A DNA stretch of 34,412 nt. It comes from Caballeronia sordidicola (lineage in GTDB: Bacteria; Pseudomonadota; Gammaproteobacteria; Burkholderiales; Burkholderiaceae). Location: positions 1 through 34,412 of the forward strand of contig NZ_FCOC02000036.1 in the NCBI RefSeq assembly GCF_001544455.2, in the 5' to 3' direction. The notes beneath the pieces were generated by a model. It ran no database searches. It had not been told where the DNA came from and saw only the letters and a program-made list of their open reading frames with translations. Positions 10,341 through 17,424 of the stretch are shown piece after piece (within the stretch, counting starts at the first letter, position 1; every line of letters begins with the position of its first letter). The position numbers and the translations under genes are program-made.

Positions 10341-10535
10341 TTACTCCGACGCGGCCGAAGCTGCAGCAGCCGAAGCTGCCTTGTGGTGCGTGCCCTTCTT
10401 GTGGGTCGACTTCTTGTGTGCCGACTTGTGAGCGGTCGAAGCAGCTGCAGGAGCCGATGCTTCCGGAGCCGAAGCTTGTGCGAATGCAGCCGTTGCGAAC
10501 AGGCCAGCGACGAGAGCAGCGATCAGTTTGTTCAT
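10341..10535 (-). CDS. Small secreted Ala/Lys/His-rich protein (acid-shock-like)
   Basis: A 64-aa product. The first 19 residues form a signal peptide (MNKLIAALVAGLFATAAFA), and the mature part is almost only Ala, Ser, His, Lys, Pro, Thr and Glu with repeats such as HKSAHKKSTHKKGTHHK. This composition recalls the periplasmic acid-shock protein Asr, a very basic low-complexity protein, but no firm homology can be claimed. The start is supported by GAGG upstream, and the gene is bounded by a strong terminator. The two features together make a real, independently transcribed gene likely. Function unknown; periplasmic charge buffering or cell-envelope protection would be a guess. Confidence 0.75.
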   Translation of the reverse strand: MNKLIAALVAGLFATAAFAQASAPEASAPAAASTAHKSAHKKSTHKKGTHHKAASAAAASAASE

Positions 10536-10899
10536 GTTGTGAATCCTCAGCTTTAGTTTGATTTAACCTTGTGACCCGGTCGATGGAGTCATGTCGGTAA
10601 ACGAGCCGTCCACCTTTTGGTTGACAGGGGATTCGAACAAAATTTCGATCCCGCTGCGAGCACTTGAACCTTACGTTAAGCCTTCATAAAACAGCTGTTT
10701 GTTGCAGTTCTTCGCTAATGCCGGACGGCGTTTTTAAGGCATCTGCTGCGAATAACGCCGCACGGTGGAAGTCGGTTGACGTGAATTTTTTATCGAATGC
10801 TAAGGGAGGGCCGATGGGGAAAATTATTTGGGAAAACGAAATAAATGGAACGGAGAGAATGAATTCGTAATGTTGAACGAGCGACAAACCGCAGATCAT
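10536..10899. other. AT-richer intergenic stretch, no confident gene
   Basis: The stretch between the small secreted protein and the pseudouridine synthase is visibly AT-richer than its surroundings. It includes a perfect 12-bp palindrome AAACAGCTGTTT (10689-10700). Short frames on both strands (10664-10870 plus, 10684-10899 minus) have no family look and no good ribosome sites. It presumably holds the promoter of the small secreted protein. Confidence 0.4.
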
Positions 10900-11469
10900 C
10901 TACCCGATGCCGTTCCATGGCGCACGAACGGCCACGTTCATCGACTCGCCGGGCGCGAGTTCCAGATTGAATACATCGAGCGCGCCGATTCCCACGCGTA
11001 CCAGCCTCAGAGTCGGATACCCGACTGCCGCCGTCATGCGGCGCACCTGCCTGTTACGTCCTTCGGTAATCGACAACTCGATCCATGTAGTCGGAATGGC
11101 GGCGCGGTATCGAATGGGCGGCGTGCGCGGCCAAAGCGCTTCCGCCGATTCAACCCGCTTCGCCATGCACGGCCGCGTCACGAAATCCCCAAGATCCACG
11201 CCTGCGGCCAGGCGTTCGAGCGCGTCGGCACCGGGCGCGCCTTCTACCTGCGCCCAGTATCGTTTCACAAGTTTGTGACGCGGTTCTGAAATGCGTGCCT
11301 GCAGCGCGCCGTCGTCGGTTAGCAGGAGCAGGCCTTCGCTGTCGGTGTCGAGCCGTCCCGCGGGATAAACGCCGGGCGTCTTCACCCATTCAGCCAACGA
11401 CGGATGCTTTTCGTGCGCCGAAAACTGGCAGATCGTGCCAAATGGTTTGTTGAGGGCAATCAGCGGCAT
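10900..11469 (-). CDS. rluE: Ribosomal large subunit pseudouridine synthase, RluE type
   Basis: A 189-aa pseudouridine synthase of the RsuA/RluB/E/F branch. It starts directly with the catalytic-domain strand (MPLIALNKPFGTICQF) and has no S4 domain, as in RluE. The catalytic loop is GRLDTDSEGLLLLTDDG (Asp in GRLD, about residue 41), and ITEGRNRQVRRM is the second family motif. RluE converts U2457 of E. coli 23S rRNA. It is shorter than E. coli RluE at the N-terminus, but the ATG at 11469 begins the fold correctly. It is transcribed away from icd. Assignment to RluE rather than another member rests on the missing S4 domain and the size. Confidence 0.85.
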   Translation of the reverse strand: MPLIALNKPFGTICQFSAHEKHPSLAEWVKTPGVYPAGRLDTDSEGLLLLTDDGALQARISEPRHKLVKRYWAQVEGAPGADALERLAAGVDLGDFVTRPCMAKRVESAEALWPRTPPIRYRAAIPTTWIELSITEGRNRQVRRMTAAVGYPTLRLVRVGIGALDVFNLELAPGESMNVAVRAPWNGIG

Positions 11470-11553
11470 GGCTTTGGGGCAATCACACTAATAACTGGCT
11501 GGAGATATTCGATGGCCGAGATTTTAATGCCCCGGTGAAATTATCGAGTCTTG

Positions 11554-11569
11554 TGTCTTATATAGGACA
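11554..11569. promoter_or_regulatory. Palindromic operator candidate between rluE and icd
   Basis: TGTCTTATATAGGACA is a 16-bp inverted repeat with a single wobble pair, in the divergent region 85 bp upstream of rluE and about 245 bp upstream of icd. The shape (TGTC, AT-rich centre, GACA) resembles operators of GntR/FCD regulators. Which regulator uses it cannot be told from sequence alone. Confidence 0.45.
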
Positions 11570-11813
11570 TGAGAACTATGTGGCGACATCCCAAACACCG
11601 ATAGTTGCGCCGCGTGCGCAGCGCCGGCAAACGCACCATCCGGGCGCACGTCCGATACCGTGGGCTAGAATAGGCTCCGAGCGCCTCGATTGCGTGCCCG
11701 GCCTTTGCTGCAAAGGCCGCCGGAATCGCGTGGCCGTCCGCATTTTTGCTTATTTCCGATCATATTCTGTGCACTTTCCTATCTAAATAGCCCAGCTTTT
11801 TTTGGAGTCGATC

Positions 11814-13067
11814 ATGCCGTACCAGCATATCCAGGTTCCGACGGACGGTGACAAGATCACCGTCAACGCCGATTACTCCCTCAACGTTTCCGACCAGCCG
11901 ATCATCCCGTTCATTGAAGGCGACGGCACGGGCGTGGACATCACGCCGGTGATGATCAAGGTCGTCGACGCGGCCGTGGAGAAAGCGTACGGCGGCAAGA
12001 AGAAGATCCACTGGATGGAAATCTTCGCCGGAGAAAAGGCGACCAAGGTGTACGGCCCGGATGTTTGGTTGCCGGACGAAACGCTGGATGTGCTCAAGGA
12101 ATATGTCGTCTCGATCAAGGGCCCGCTGACCACGCCGGTTGGCGGCGGTATCCGTTCGTTGAACGTCGCCCTGCGCCAGCAACTGGACCTGTACGTGTGC
12201 CTGCGTCCCGTGCAGTACTTCAAGGGCGTGCCGTCGCCGGTACGCGAGCCGGAAAAGACCAACATGGTCATCTTCCGCGAGAATTCGGAGGACATCTACG
12301 CCGGTATCGAATGGGCCGCGGAGTCCGAGGGCGCGAAGAAAATCATCAAGTTCCTGCAGGAAGAGATGGGCGTGAAGAAGATCCGTTTCCCGGATACCTC
12401 GGGTATCGGTATCAAGCCGGTTTCGCGTGAAGGCACGGAACGCCTGGTGCGCAAGGCCATTCAATACGCCATCGACAACAACCGCAGTTCGGTCACGCTC
12501 GTGCACAAGGGCAACATCATGAAGTTCACGGAAGGCGCGTTCCGCGACTTCGGCTATGCGCTGGCGCAAAAGGAATTCGCGGCTGAACTCATCGATGGCG
12601 GCCCGTGGATGAAGATCAAGAACCCGAAGGGCAATGACATCGTGCTAAAAGACGTAATTGCCGATGCATTCCTGCAGCAGATTCTGTTGCGCCCGGCCGA
12701 ATATGACGTTATTGCAACACTGAACCTGAACGGCGACTACGTTTCCGACGCCTTGGCGGCGCAAGTTGGCGGAATCGGCATTGCGCCGGGTGCCAATATG
12801 TCTGATTCGGTCGCCATGTTCGAAGCCACGCACGGCACCGCGCCGAAGTACGCGGGCAAGGACTACGTAAATCCGGGTTCGGAGATTCTCTCGGCAGAAA
12901 TGATGCTGCGCCATATGGGCTGGACCGAAGCCGCGGACATTATCATCCGGTCGATGGAAGCGTCGATCCTGCAAAAGCGCGTCACGTACGACTTCGCGCG
13001 CCAGATGGAAGGCGCGACGCAGGTGTCGTGTTCGGGGTTCGGGCAGGTGCTGATCGAGAATATGTGA
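11814..13067 (+). CDS. icd: Isocitrate dehydrogenase, NADP-type
   Basis: A 417-aa TCA-cycle enzyme that decarboxylates isocitrate to 2-oxoglutarate with NADP reduction; cytoplasmic homodimer. The substrate-site segment GGGIRSLNVALRQ is present (S115 and N117 match E. coli S113 and N115), followed by PSPVREPEKTNMVIFRENSEDIYAGIEW. The metal/cofactor part includes DAFLQQILLRPAEYDVIATLNLNGDYVSD and a cofactor-loop HGTAPKYAGKDYVNP. S115 is the position phosphorylated by AceK in E. coli. The ATG at 11814 is chosen since GGAG lies 6 nt before it; the earlier TTG has no such support. The gene ends in a clear terminator. Divergent to rluE. Confidence 0.97.
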   Translation: MPYQHIQVPTDGDKITVNADYSLNVSDQPIIPFIEGDGTGVDITPVMIKVVDAAVEKAYGGKKKIHWMEIFAGEKATKVYGPDVWLPDETLDVLKEYVVSIKGPLTTPVGGGIRSLNVALRQQLDLYVCLRPVQYFKGVPSPVREPEKTNMVIFRENSEDIYAGIEWAAESEGAKKIIKFLQEEMGVKKIRFPDTSGIGIKPVSREGTERLVRKAIQYAIDNNRSSVTLVHKGNIMKFTEGAFRDFGYALAQKEFAAELIDGGPWMKIKNPKGNDIVLKDVIADAFLQQILLRPAEYDVIATLNLNGDYVSDALAAQVGGIGIAPGANMSDSVAMFEATHGTAPKYAGKDYVNPGSEILSAEMMLRHMGWTEAADIIIRSMEASILQKRVTYDFARQMEGATQVSCSGFGQVLIENM

Positions 13068-13082
13068 ACTGTTGAGATCGAG

Positions 13083-13117
13083 AACCCCCGGAAGGTCGAA
13101 CGCCTCCGGGGGTTTTA
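13083..13117 (+). terminator. Terminator of icd
   Basis: AACCCCCGGAAGG (13083-13095) pairs with CCTCCGGGGGTT (13103 onward) with one mismatch, then TTTT. The convergent antitoxin gene ends at 13118, directly against the T run, so the hairpin also bounds the toxin-antitoxin unit. Confidence 0.85.
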
Positions 13118-13411
13118 TCAGGTCGTTGAAGCGTGCAAACGGATGCCGAGTGCGCGCACGACTTTCCAGATTGTCGCGAATTCGGGGTTACCTTCGCCGG
13201 AAAGCGCACGGTAAAGGCTCTCGCGCTTCACGCCGGTTTCACGCGCGAGTTGCGACATGCCCCGAGCGCGCGCGATGACACCAAGCGCGTGGGCAATGAA
13301 TTTCGGGTCGTCTCCCGCTTCTTCCAGACACGCATCGAGATACGCCGCCATTTCCTCTTCGGTGCGCAAGTGCTCGGCAGAATCCCAAGCTGAAGTTTTT
13401 ACTTTGGTCAT
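13118..13411 (-). CDS. HigA-like antitoxin with helix-turn-helix
   Basis: A 97-aa protein of the putative addiction-module antidote family. The N-terminal half (TSAWDSAEHLRTEEEMAAYLDACLEEAGDDPKFIAHALGVIARARG) is the usual partner-binding region. The C-terminal half is a helix-turn-helix (MSQLARETGVKRESLYRALSGEGNPEFATIWKVVRALG, about residues 53-90). It should neutralise the upstream toxin and repress the shared promoter. The start is 3 nt past the toxin stop, which shows co-transcription and likely coupling. The order toxin then antitoxin is typical of HigBA-like pairs. The final stop abuts the icd terminator. Confidence 0.9.
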   Translation of the reverse strand: MTKVKTSAWDSAEHLRTEEEMAAYLDACLEEAGDDPKFIAHALGVIARARGMSQLARETGVKRESLYRALSGEGNPEFATIWKVVRALGIRLHASTT

Positions 13412-13414
13412 CGT

Positions 13415-13714
13415 TTAATCCGTGTCGAGGTTTGCTGCAAGGGTCTTAGCGCGCTCTATGTCAGCTTGCTGCGTGGACTTGTCCCCTCCGCACAGCAAAA
13501 CTACAAGAATGCTACCGCGCTGGGTATAGTACACGCGATAGCCCGGCCCTTCGTTGATCCGCAGTTCATTGATTCCACTGCCCACCGACTTATGGTCGCC
13601 GGGGTTGCCAGTTGCCAAACGGTCGATGCGTGCCTGAACCCGTATCCTTCCGCGCAGGTCGCGCAAACGGGAAAACCATTGGTCGAAAACTTCTGTTGTA
13701 CGGATATTCAGCAT
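13415..13714 (-). CDS. RelE/HigB-like toxin (addiction module killer protein)
   Basis: A 99-aa toxin of the RelE/ParE superfamily, addiction-module killer subtype. Family features are the N-terminal segment TEVFDQWFSRLRDLRGRIRVQARIDRL, then GSGINELRINEGPGYRVYYTQRGSILVVLLCGGDKSTQQADIERAKTLA, with the conserved basic Arg/Tyr residues and the GGDKS turn. Members cleave mRNA, often on the ribosome, and slow growth when freed from the antitoxin. The pair sits between icd and the cold-shock gene, where I would otherwise expect housekeeping genes, so it is probably an insertion into a conserved block. A -10 element lies only 5 nt before the ATG, so the transcript may be leaderless. Confidence 0.9.
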   Translation of the reverse strand: MLNIRTTEVFDQWFSRLRDLRGRIRVQARIDRLATGNPGDHKSVGSGINELRINEGPGYRVYYTQRGSILVVLLCGGDKSTQQADIERAKTLAANLDTD

Positions 13715-13749
13715 ATAGCATTGTAATCCATGGGGGACAGAAGATCCAA
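13715..13749 (-). promoter_or_regulatory. Promoter of the toxin-antitoxin pair
   Basis: On the minus strand, TTGGAT (13744-13749) and TACAAT (13720-13725) are separated by 18 nt. The -10 ends 5 nt before the toxin ATG, so transcription would begin at or next to the start codon. Confidence 0.55.
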
Positions 13750-13793
13750 TGCCGCACCCCTGAATCTCGACTGCTGTAAAACCCGCTTCACCA

Positions 13794-13820
13794 ACAAAAA
13801 ACCCGGCTCAACGGCCGGGT
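13794..13820 (-). terminator. Terminator of the cold-shock gene
   Basis: ACCCGGC (13801-13807) pairs with GCCGGGT (13814-13820) across a 6-nt loop. Read on the minus strand it continues into T6. It lies 27 bp past the cold-shock stop. Confidence 0.85.
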
Positions 13821-13847
13821 CTGAGGACAGTGCGCTTTTTCGAACGG

Positions 13848-14054
13848 TCAGGCAGATTCCTGGATGTTCGATGCCTGTTTACCCTTCGGTCCCTGGACGA
13901 TCTCAAAGCTGACCTTCTGGCCTTCCTTGAGCGTCTTGAAACCATTCATCTGTATCGCCGAGAAATGTGCAAACAGATCCTCGCCGCCTTCATCGGGCGT
14001 GATGAATCCGTAGCCTTTCGCGTCGTTGAACCATTTGACCGTACCTGTTGACAT
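13848..14054 (-). CDS. Cold-shock domain protein (CspA family)
   Basis: A 68-aa single cold-shock domain. RNP1 is KGYGFI (about residues 13-18) and RNP2 is DLFAHF (27-32), and the N-terminal MSTGTVKWFN is typical. These proteins bind single-stranded RNA or DNA and melt mRNA structure after temperature downshift; some are constitutive. The ATG at 14054 follows AGGGGAAGTG. The upstream in-frame ATG at 14090 would add 12 non-family residues and is rejected. The gene has a good promoter at 14192-14220 and therefore a leader of about 130 nt, like cold-inducible csp mRNAs. Confidence 0.95.
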   Translation of the reverse strand: MSTGTVKWFNDAKGYGFITPDEGGEDLFAHFSAIQMNGFKTLKEGQKVSFEIVQGPKGKQASNIQESA

Positions 14055-14220
14055 CACTTCCCCTCTTACTCTCGTCGCTACCACGAGCACGCTCGAAAAG
14101 CTTGACGGCCCACTATGTGAACCGCCCCCTCCTCACAAGCTCACCTCGGCCTTTCTTCACCTGCAACACTTCGGAAAAAAGTGCCAATTTGATTGTTTAA
14201 TCTCTTAAATCAAGTGTCAA
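14055..14220 (-). promoter_or_regulatory. Cold-shock gene promoter and long 5' leader
   Basis: On the minus strand a perfect -35 TTGACA (14215-14220) is followed after exactly 17 nt by AACAAT (14192-14197). Transcription would start near 14185, giving an untranslated leader of about 130 nt. The leader starts with a possible hairpin (GCACTT with AAGTGT) and ends in a strong ribosome site. Such leaders act as temperature-sensitive structures in E. coli cspA; that role here is inferred. Confidence 0.6.
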
Positions 14221-14670
14221 GAAAATTTTGAGATGGTCGTAAAGACGTTGTAAAGACCTCATTTCAAGGGTTTTTCCCGCTTTGCGCGTATCCCGCCGCA
14301 CAAGCACGCCATCTTGAAAAGTCGCATAATCGACGCACATGCAATACAGGCGGCAAGCGGCACGGGATATGCGAGGCAAAACCGGGGCGCGGCACAGGAT
14401 TCATGGCGGCAGCGGTCCTTCATGACGCGATCAGTGCATACCGGACCAGGGTGAACAATTCGTTTTTTTTAGAGCTGTGCGATACTGGATTCAACGATGT
14501 TTCAAGCGGGCCGGCTCGGTAAAAAGAGCCGGCGGAATTCAGCAAGCGACAGGTTGCACGAAGTGTGCGGCGACATCGATTCGGCCTCTATGGCGAACGG
14601 GGTTTTGGCGAGGTGGCGAGCGGGTCGAGAGCTAGCTGGCGAGCCTGTCCGAGTTGTTTAGAATGGGCGT
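14221..14670. other. Intergenic region between csp and clpS, with GCCGGCTC inverted repeat
   Basis: No confident gene. A perfect inverted repeat, GCCGGCTC (14510-14517) and GAGCCGGC (14526-14533) with an A-rich 8-nt spacer, is present. It lacks a flanking T run in either direction, so it is not a normal terminator. A -10-like TAGAAT (14659-14664) lies 6 nt before the clpS ATG, and no ribosome site is visible there. Confidence 0.45.
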
Positions 14671-14985
14671 ATGGCGATCAATCCCAACAAGCAGGATGGC
14701 ACCGTACTGGAGCGGCAGGAACAAAAGCTGAAACAGCCGTCCATGTACAAAGTGGTGCTGCTGAATGACGATTTCACGCCGATGGAATTCGTCGTGTTCG
14801 TTGTGCAGGAACATTTCAATAAAGATCGTGAGACTGCGACGCAGATCATGCTGAAGGTTCATCGCGAAGGCAGGGGAGTTTGTGGGGTCTATACGCGGGA
14901 CATCGCGTCGACCAAAGTTGAGCAAGTCGTTAGCCACGCGAGGCAAGCGGGTCATCCGCTGCAGTGTGTGATGGAGGAAGCATGA
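14671..14985 (+). CDS. clpS: ClpS, ATP-dependent Clp protease adaptor
   Basis: A 104-aa adaptor that delivers N-degron substrates to ClpAP. The flexible N-terminal tail (residues 1-24) precedes the ClpS core: MYKVVLLNDDFTPMEFVVFVVQEHF, with the Asn-Asp-Asp of the N-degron pocket, TQIMLKVHREGRGVCGVYTRDIA, and KVEQVVSHARQAGHPLQCVMEEA. Its stop overlaps the clpA start by 4 bp (ATGA at 14982-14985), so the two are translationally coupled. There is no visible ribosome site. With TAGAAT 6 nt before the ATG the transcript could be leaderless. Confidence 0.97.
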   Translation: MAINPNKQDGTVLERQEQKLKQPSMYKVVLLNDDFTPMEFVVFVVQEHFNKDRETATQIMLKVHREGRGVCGVYTRDIASTKVEQVVSHARQAGHPLQCVMEEA

Positions 14986-17282
14986 TTGCCCAGGAACTGG
15001 AAGTCAGTCTGCACATGGCGTTTATGGAAGCACGTCAGGCGCGGCACGAGTTCATTACGGTCGAGCATCTTTTACTGGCCTTGTTGGACAACCCGACCGC
15101 GGCTGAAGTGTTGCGTGCATGCGCAGCAAACATTGAAGATTTGCGGCAAAACCTGCGCAATTTCATTCATGACAATACGCCCACCGTGCCCGGCACGGAT
15201 GACGTCGATACTCAGCCCACGCTTGGTTTTCAGCGCGTGATTCAGCGCGCGATCATGCATGTGCAATCCACGTCGAATGGTAAGAAGGAAGTGACCGGCG
15301 CAAACGTGCTGGTCGCCATCTTCGGCGAAAAGGATTCGCATGCCGTCTACTACCTGCAACAGCAGGGCGTAACGCGCCTCGACGTCGTCAATTTCATCTC
15401 GCACGGCATCGCGAAGACGAATACGGGCGACGCGGCGAAGGCAAGCAGCGACGTGAACCCGGAAGCGGAAGATGCGGCCGCGCAAAAGGAAACCCCGCTT
15501 GCGCAGTTCACGCAGAACCTCAACCAGCTCGCAAAGGACGGCAAGATCGATCCGCTGATTGGCCGCGAACTGGAAGTGGAGCGCGTGGTCCAGGTGCTGT
15601 GCCGCCGCCGGAAGAACAATCCGCTGCTGGTCGGCGAGGCTGGCGTGGGTAAGACCGCCATCGCCGAAGGGCTTGCCTGGCGCATCACGCGCGGCGAAGT
15701 GCCGGATATTCTCGCCGACGCGCAAGTGTATTCGCTGGATATGGGCGCGTTGCTGGCCGGTACCAAATACCGCGGCGACTTTGAGCAGCGGCTCAAGACG
15801 GTTTTGAAAGAGTTGAAGGAACGCCCGCACGCGGTGTTGTTCATCGACGAGATTCATACGCTGATTGGCGCGGGCGCGGCATCGGGCGGAACGCTGGATG
15901 CATCGAACCTGCTGAAACCGGCGTTGTCTTCCGGCCAGTTGAAGTGCATTGGCGCGACCACGTTCACGGAATATCGCGGGATCTTCGAAAAAGACGCGGC
16001 GTTGTCGCGTCGTTTCCAGAAGGTCGATGTTGCCGAGCCGAGCGTCGAGCAAACCGTCGCGATCTTGCGCGGGCTGAAGTCGCGGTTCGAAGAACATCAC
16101 GGCGTGAAGTATTCGTCGGGTGCGCTTTCCGCTGCGGCCGAATTGTCGGCACGTTTCATCACGGATCGTCATTTGCCGGACAAGGCAATCGACGTGATCG
16201 ACGAAGCGGGCGCGGCGCAACGCATTCTGCCGAAGTCGAAGCAGAAGAAGACTATCGGCAAGAACGAGATCGAAGAGATTATCTCGAAGATCGCGCGCGT
16301 GCCGGCGCAAAGCGTGTCGCAGGACGATCGCAGCAAGCTGCAGACGCTTGATCGCGACCTGAAGAGCGTGGTGTTCGGGCAGGATCAGTCTATCGATGCG
16401 CTCGCGGCCGCCATCAAGATGGCGCGTGCGGGTCTCGGCAAGACGGACAAGCCGATTGGCGCGTTCCTGTTCTCCGGGCCCACGGGTGTCGGCAAGACGG
16501 AAGTCGCGAAGCAACTGGCGTTCACGCTCGGTATTGAATTGCTGCGCTTCGACATGTCCGAGTATATGGAACGTCACGCGGTCAGCCGGCTGATTGGCGC
16601 GCCGCCGGGATACGTTGGGTTCGATCAGGGCGGGTTGCTGACCGAAGCCGTCACGAAGAAGCCGCATTGCGTGCTGTTGCTGGACGAAATCGAAAAGGCG
16701 CATCCGGATATCTACAACGTGCTGCTGCAGGTCATGGACCACGGCACGCTGACCGATAACAACGGTCGCAAGGCGGATTTCCGCAACGTCATCATCATCA
16801 TGACGACGAATGCGGGTGCCGAAGCGATGCAGAAATCGGTTATCGGGTTCACGAATCGCCGCGAAACCGGCGACGAAATGGCCGATATCAAGCGGATGTT
16901 CACGCCTGAGTTCCGCAATCGTCTGGATCAGATCATCAGCTTCCGTTCGCTGGATGAAGAAATCATCATGCGCGTGGTCGACAAGTTCCTGATGCAGCTT
17001 GAGGACCAGTTGCACGAAAAAAAGGTCGACGCGGTCTTCACGGACGCGTTGCGCAAGCACCTCGCGAAGCATGGTTTTGATCCGCTGATGGGCGCACGGC
17101 CAATGCAACGCCTGATCCAGGACACGATCCGTCGTGCGCTGGCTGACGAGTTGCTGTTCGGCAAGCTGATGACGGGCGGTCGCGTGACGGTCGACGTGGA
17201 CGAAAACGACAAGGTGTCGCTGACGTTCGACGAAAGTCCGGTCCCGCGCAATCCGAATCCGGAAGCGGTCGAGGTTGAATGA
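14982..17282 (+). CDS. clpA: ClpA, ATPase subunit of the ClpAP protease
   Basis: A 766-aa AAA+ unfoldase that feeds proteins into ClpP. The N-terminal repeat domain (about residues 1-145) is the ClpS docking site. D1 has Walker A GEAGVGKTA (about 217-225) and Walker B VLFIDEIHTLIG. D2 has Walker A GPTGVGKTE (about 499-507) and VLLLDEIEKAHPD, followed by the IGF loop (KSVIGFTNRR) that docks into ClpP. The length matches E. coli ClpA (758 aa). There is no middle coiled-coil, which excludes ClpB. The start at 14982 overlaps clpS. clpP is not in the window. Confidence 0.97.
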   Translation: MIAQELEVSLHMAFMEARQARHEFITVEHLLLALLDNPTAAEVLRACAANIEDLRQNLRNFIHDNTPTVPGTDDVDTQPTLGFQRVIQRAIMHVQSTSNGKKEVTGANVLVAIFGEKDSHAVYYLQQQGVTRLDVVNFISHGIAKTNTGDAAKASSDVNPEAEDAAAQKETPLAQFTQNLNQLAKDGKIDPLIGRELEVERVVQVLCRRRKNNPLLVGEAGVGKTAIAEGLAWRITRGEVPDILADAQVYSLDMGALLAGTKYRGDFEQRLKTVLKELKERPHAVLFIDEIHTLIGAGAASGGTLDASNLLKPALSSGQLKCIGATTFTEYRGIFEKDAALSRRFQKVDVAEPSVEQTVAILRGLKSRFEEHHGVKYSSGALSAAAELSARFITDRHLPDKAIDVIDEAGAAQRILPKSKQKKTIGKNEIEEIISKIARVPAQSVSQDDRSKLQTLDRDLKSVVFGQDQSIDALAAAIKMARAGLGKTDKPIGAFLFSGPTGVGKTEVAKQLAFTLGIELLRFDMSEYMERHAVSRLIGAPPGYVGFDQGGLLTEAVTKKPHCVLLLDEIEKAHPDIYNVLLQVMDHGTLTDNNGRKADFRNVIIIMTTNAGAEAMQKSVIGFTNRRETGDEMADIKRMFTPEFRNRLDQIISFRSLDEEIIMRVVDKFLMQLEDQLHEKKVDAVFTDALRKHLAKHGFDPLMGARPMQRLIQDTIRRALADELLFGKLMTGGRVTVDVDENDKVSLTFDESPVPRNPNPEAVEVE

Positions 17283-17341
17283 ATGATCGGTGGTCGATGA
17301 CTGAAGTCAGGTGACACGCGAGTAAGGTATGTCATCATCGG

Positions 17342-17383
17342 CGAGGCGGCGCGGAGAACTTTTCCGCGCCGCCTCGTTTTTTT
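17342..17383 (+). terminator. Strong terminator of clpSA
   Basis: Perfect 14-bp GC-rich stem, 17342-17355 with 17363-17376, 7-nt loop, then T7. It cleanly separates clpA from the permease gene, which begins only 42 bp further on. Confidence 0.92.
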
Positions 17384-17424
17384 GTGTCCGCGATTGTTAC
17401 GGATATTGACTTCAAGAGGTTGAT

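Noticed and set aside
10621..10641. Minus strand reads like the 3' part of a tRNA (TTCGAATCCCCTGTCAACC), a possible att remnant
   Set aside because: The T-stem 5' strand does not pair, no anticodon arm or acceptor 5' strand is nearby, and no integrase gene is seen.
10664..10870. Short plus-strand frame in the AT-rich gap, and the overlapping minus-strand frame to 10899
   Set aside because: Neither has a ribosome site or protein-like conservation that I can recognise.
11535..11786. 83-aa plus-strand frame before icd
   Set aside because: Overlaps the palindromic operator candidate and promoter region; no ribosome site or family features.
14197..14379. 60-aa minus-strand frame upstream of csp
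   Set aside because: Overlaps the csp promoter, and has no ribosome site or family look.
15072..17108. 678-aa minus-strand open frame opposite clpA
   Set aside because: Arg/His/Asp-rich composition of an antisense shadow; clpA has all family motifs.
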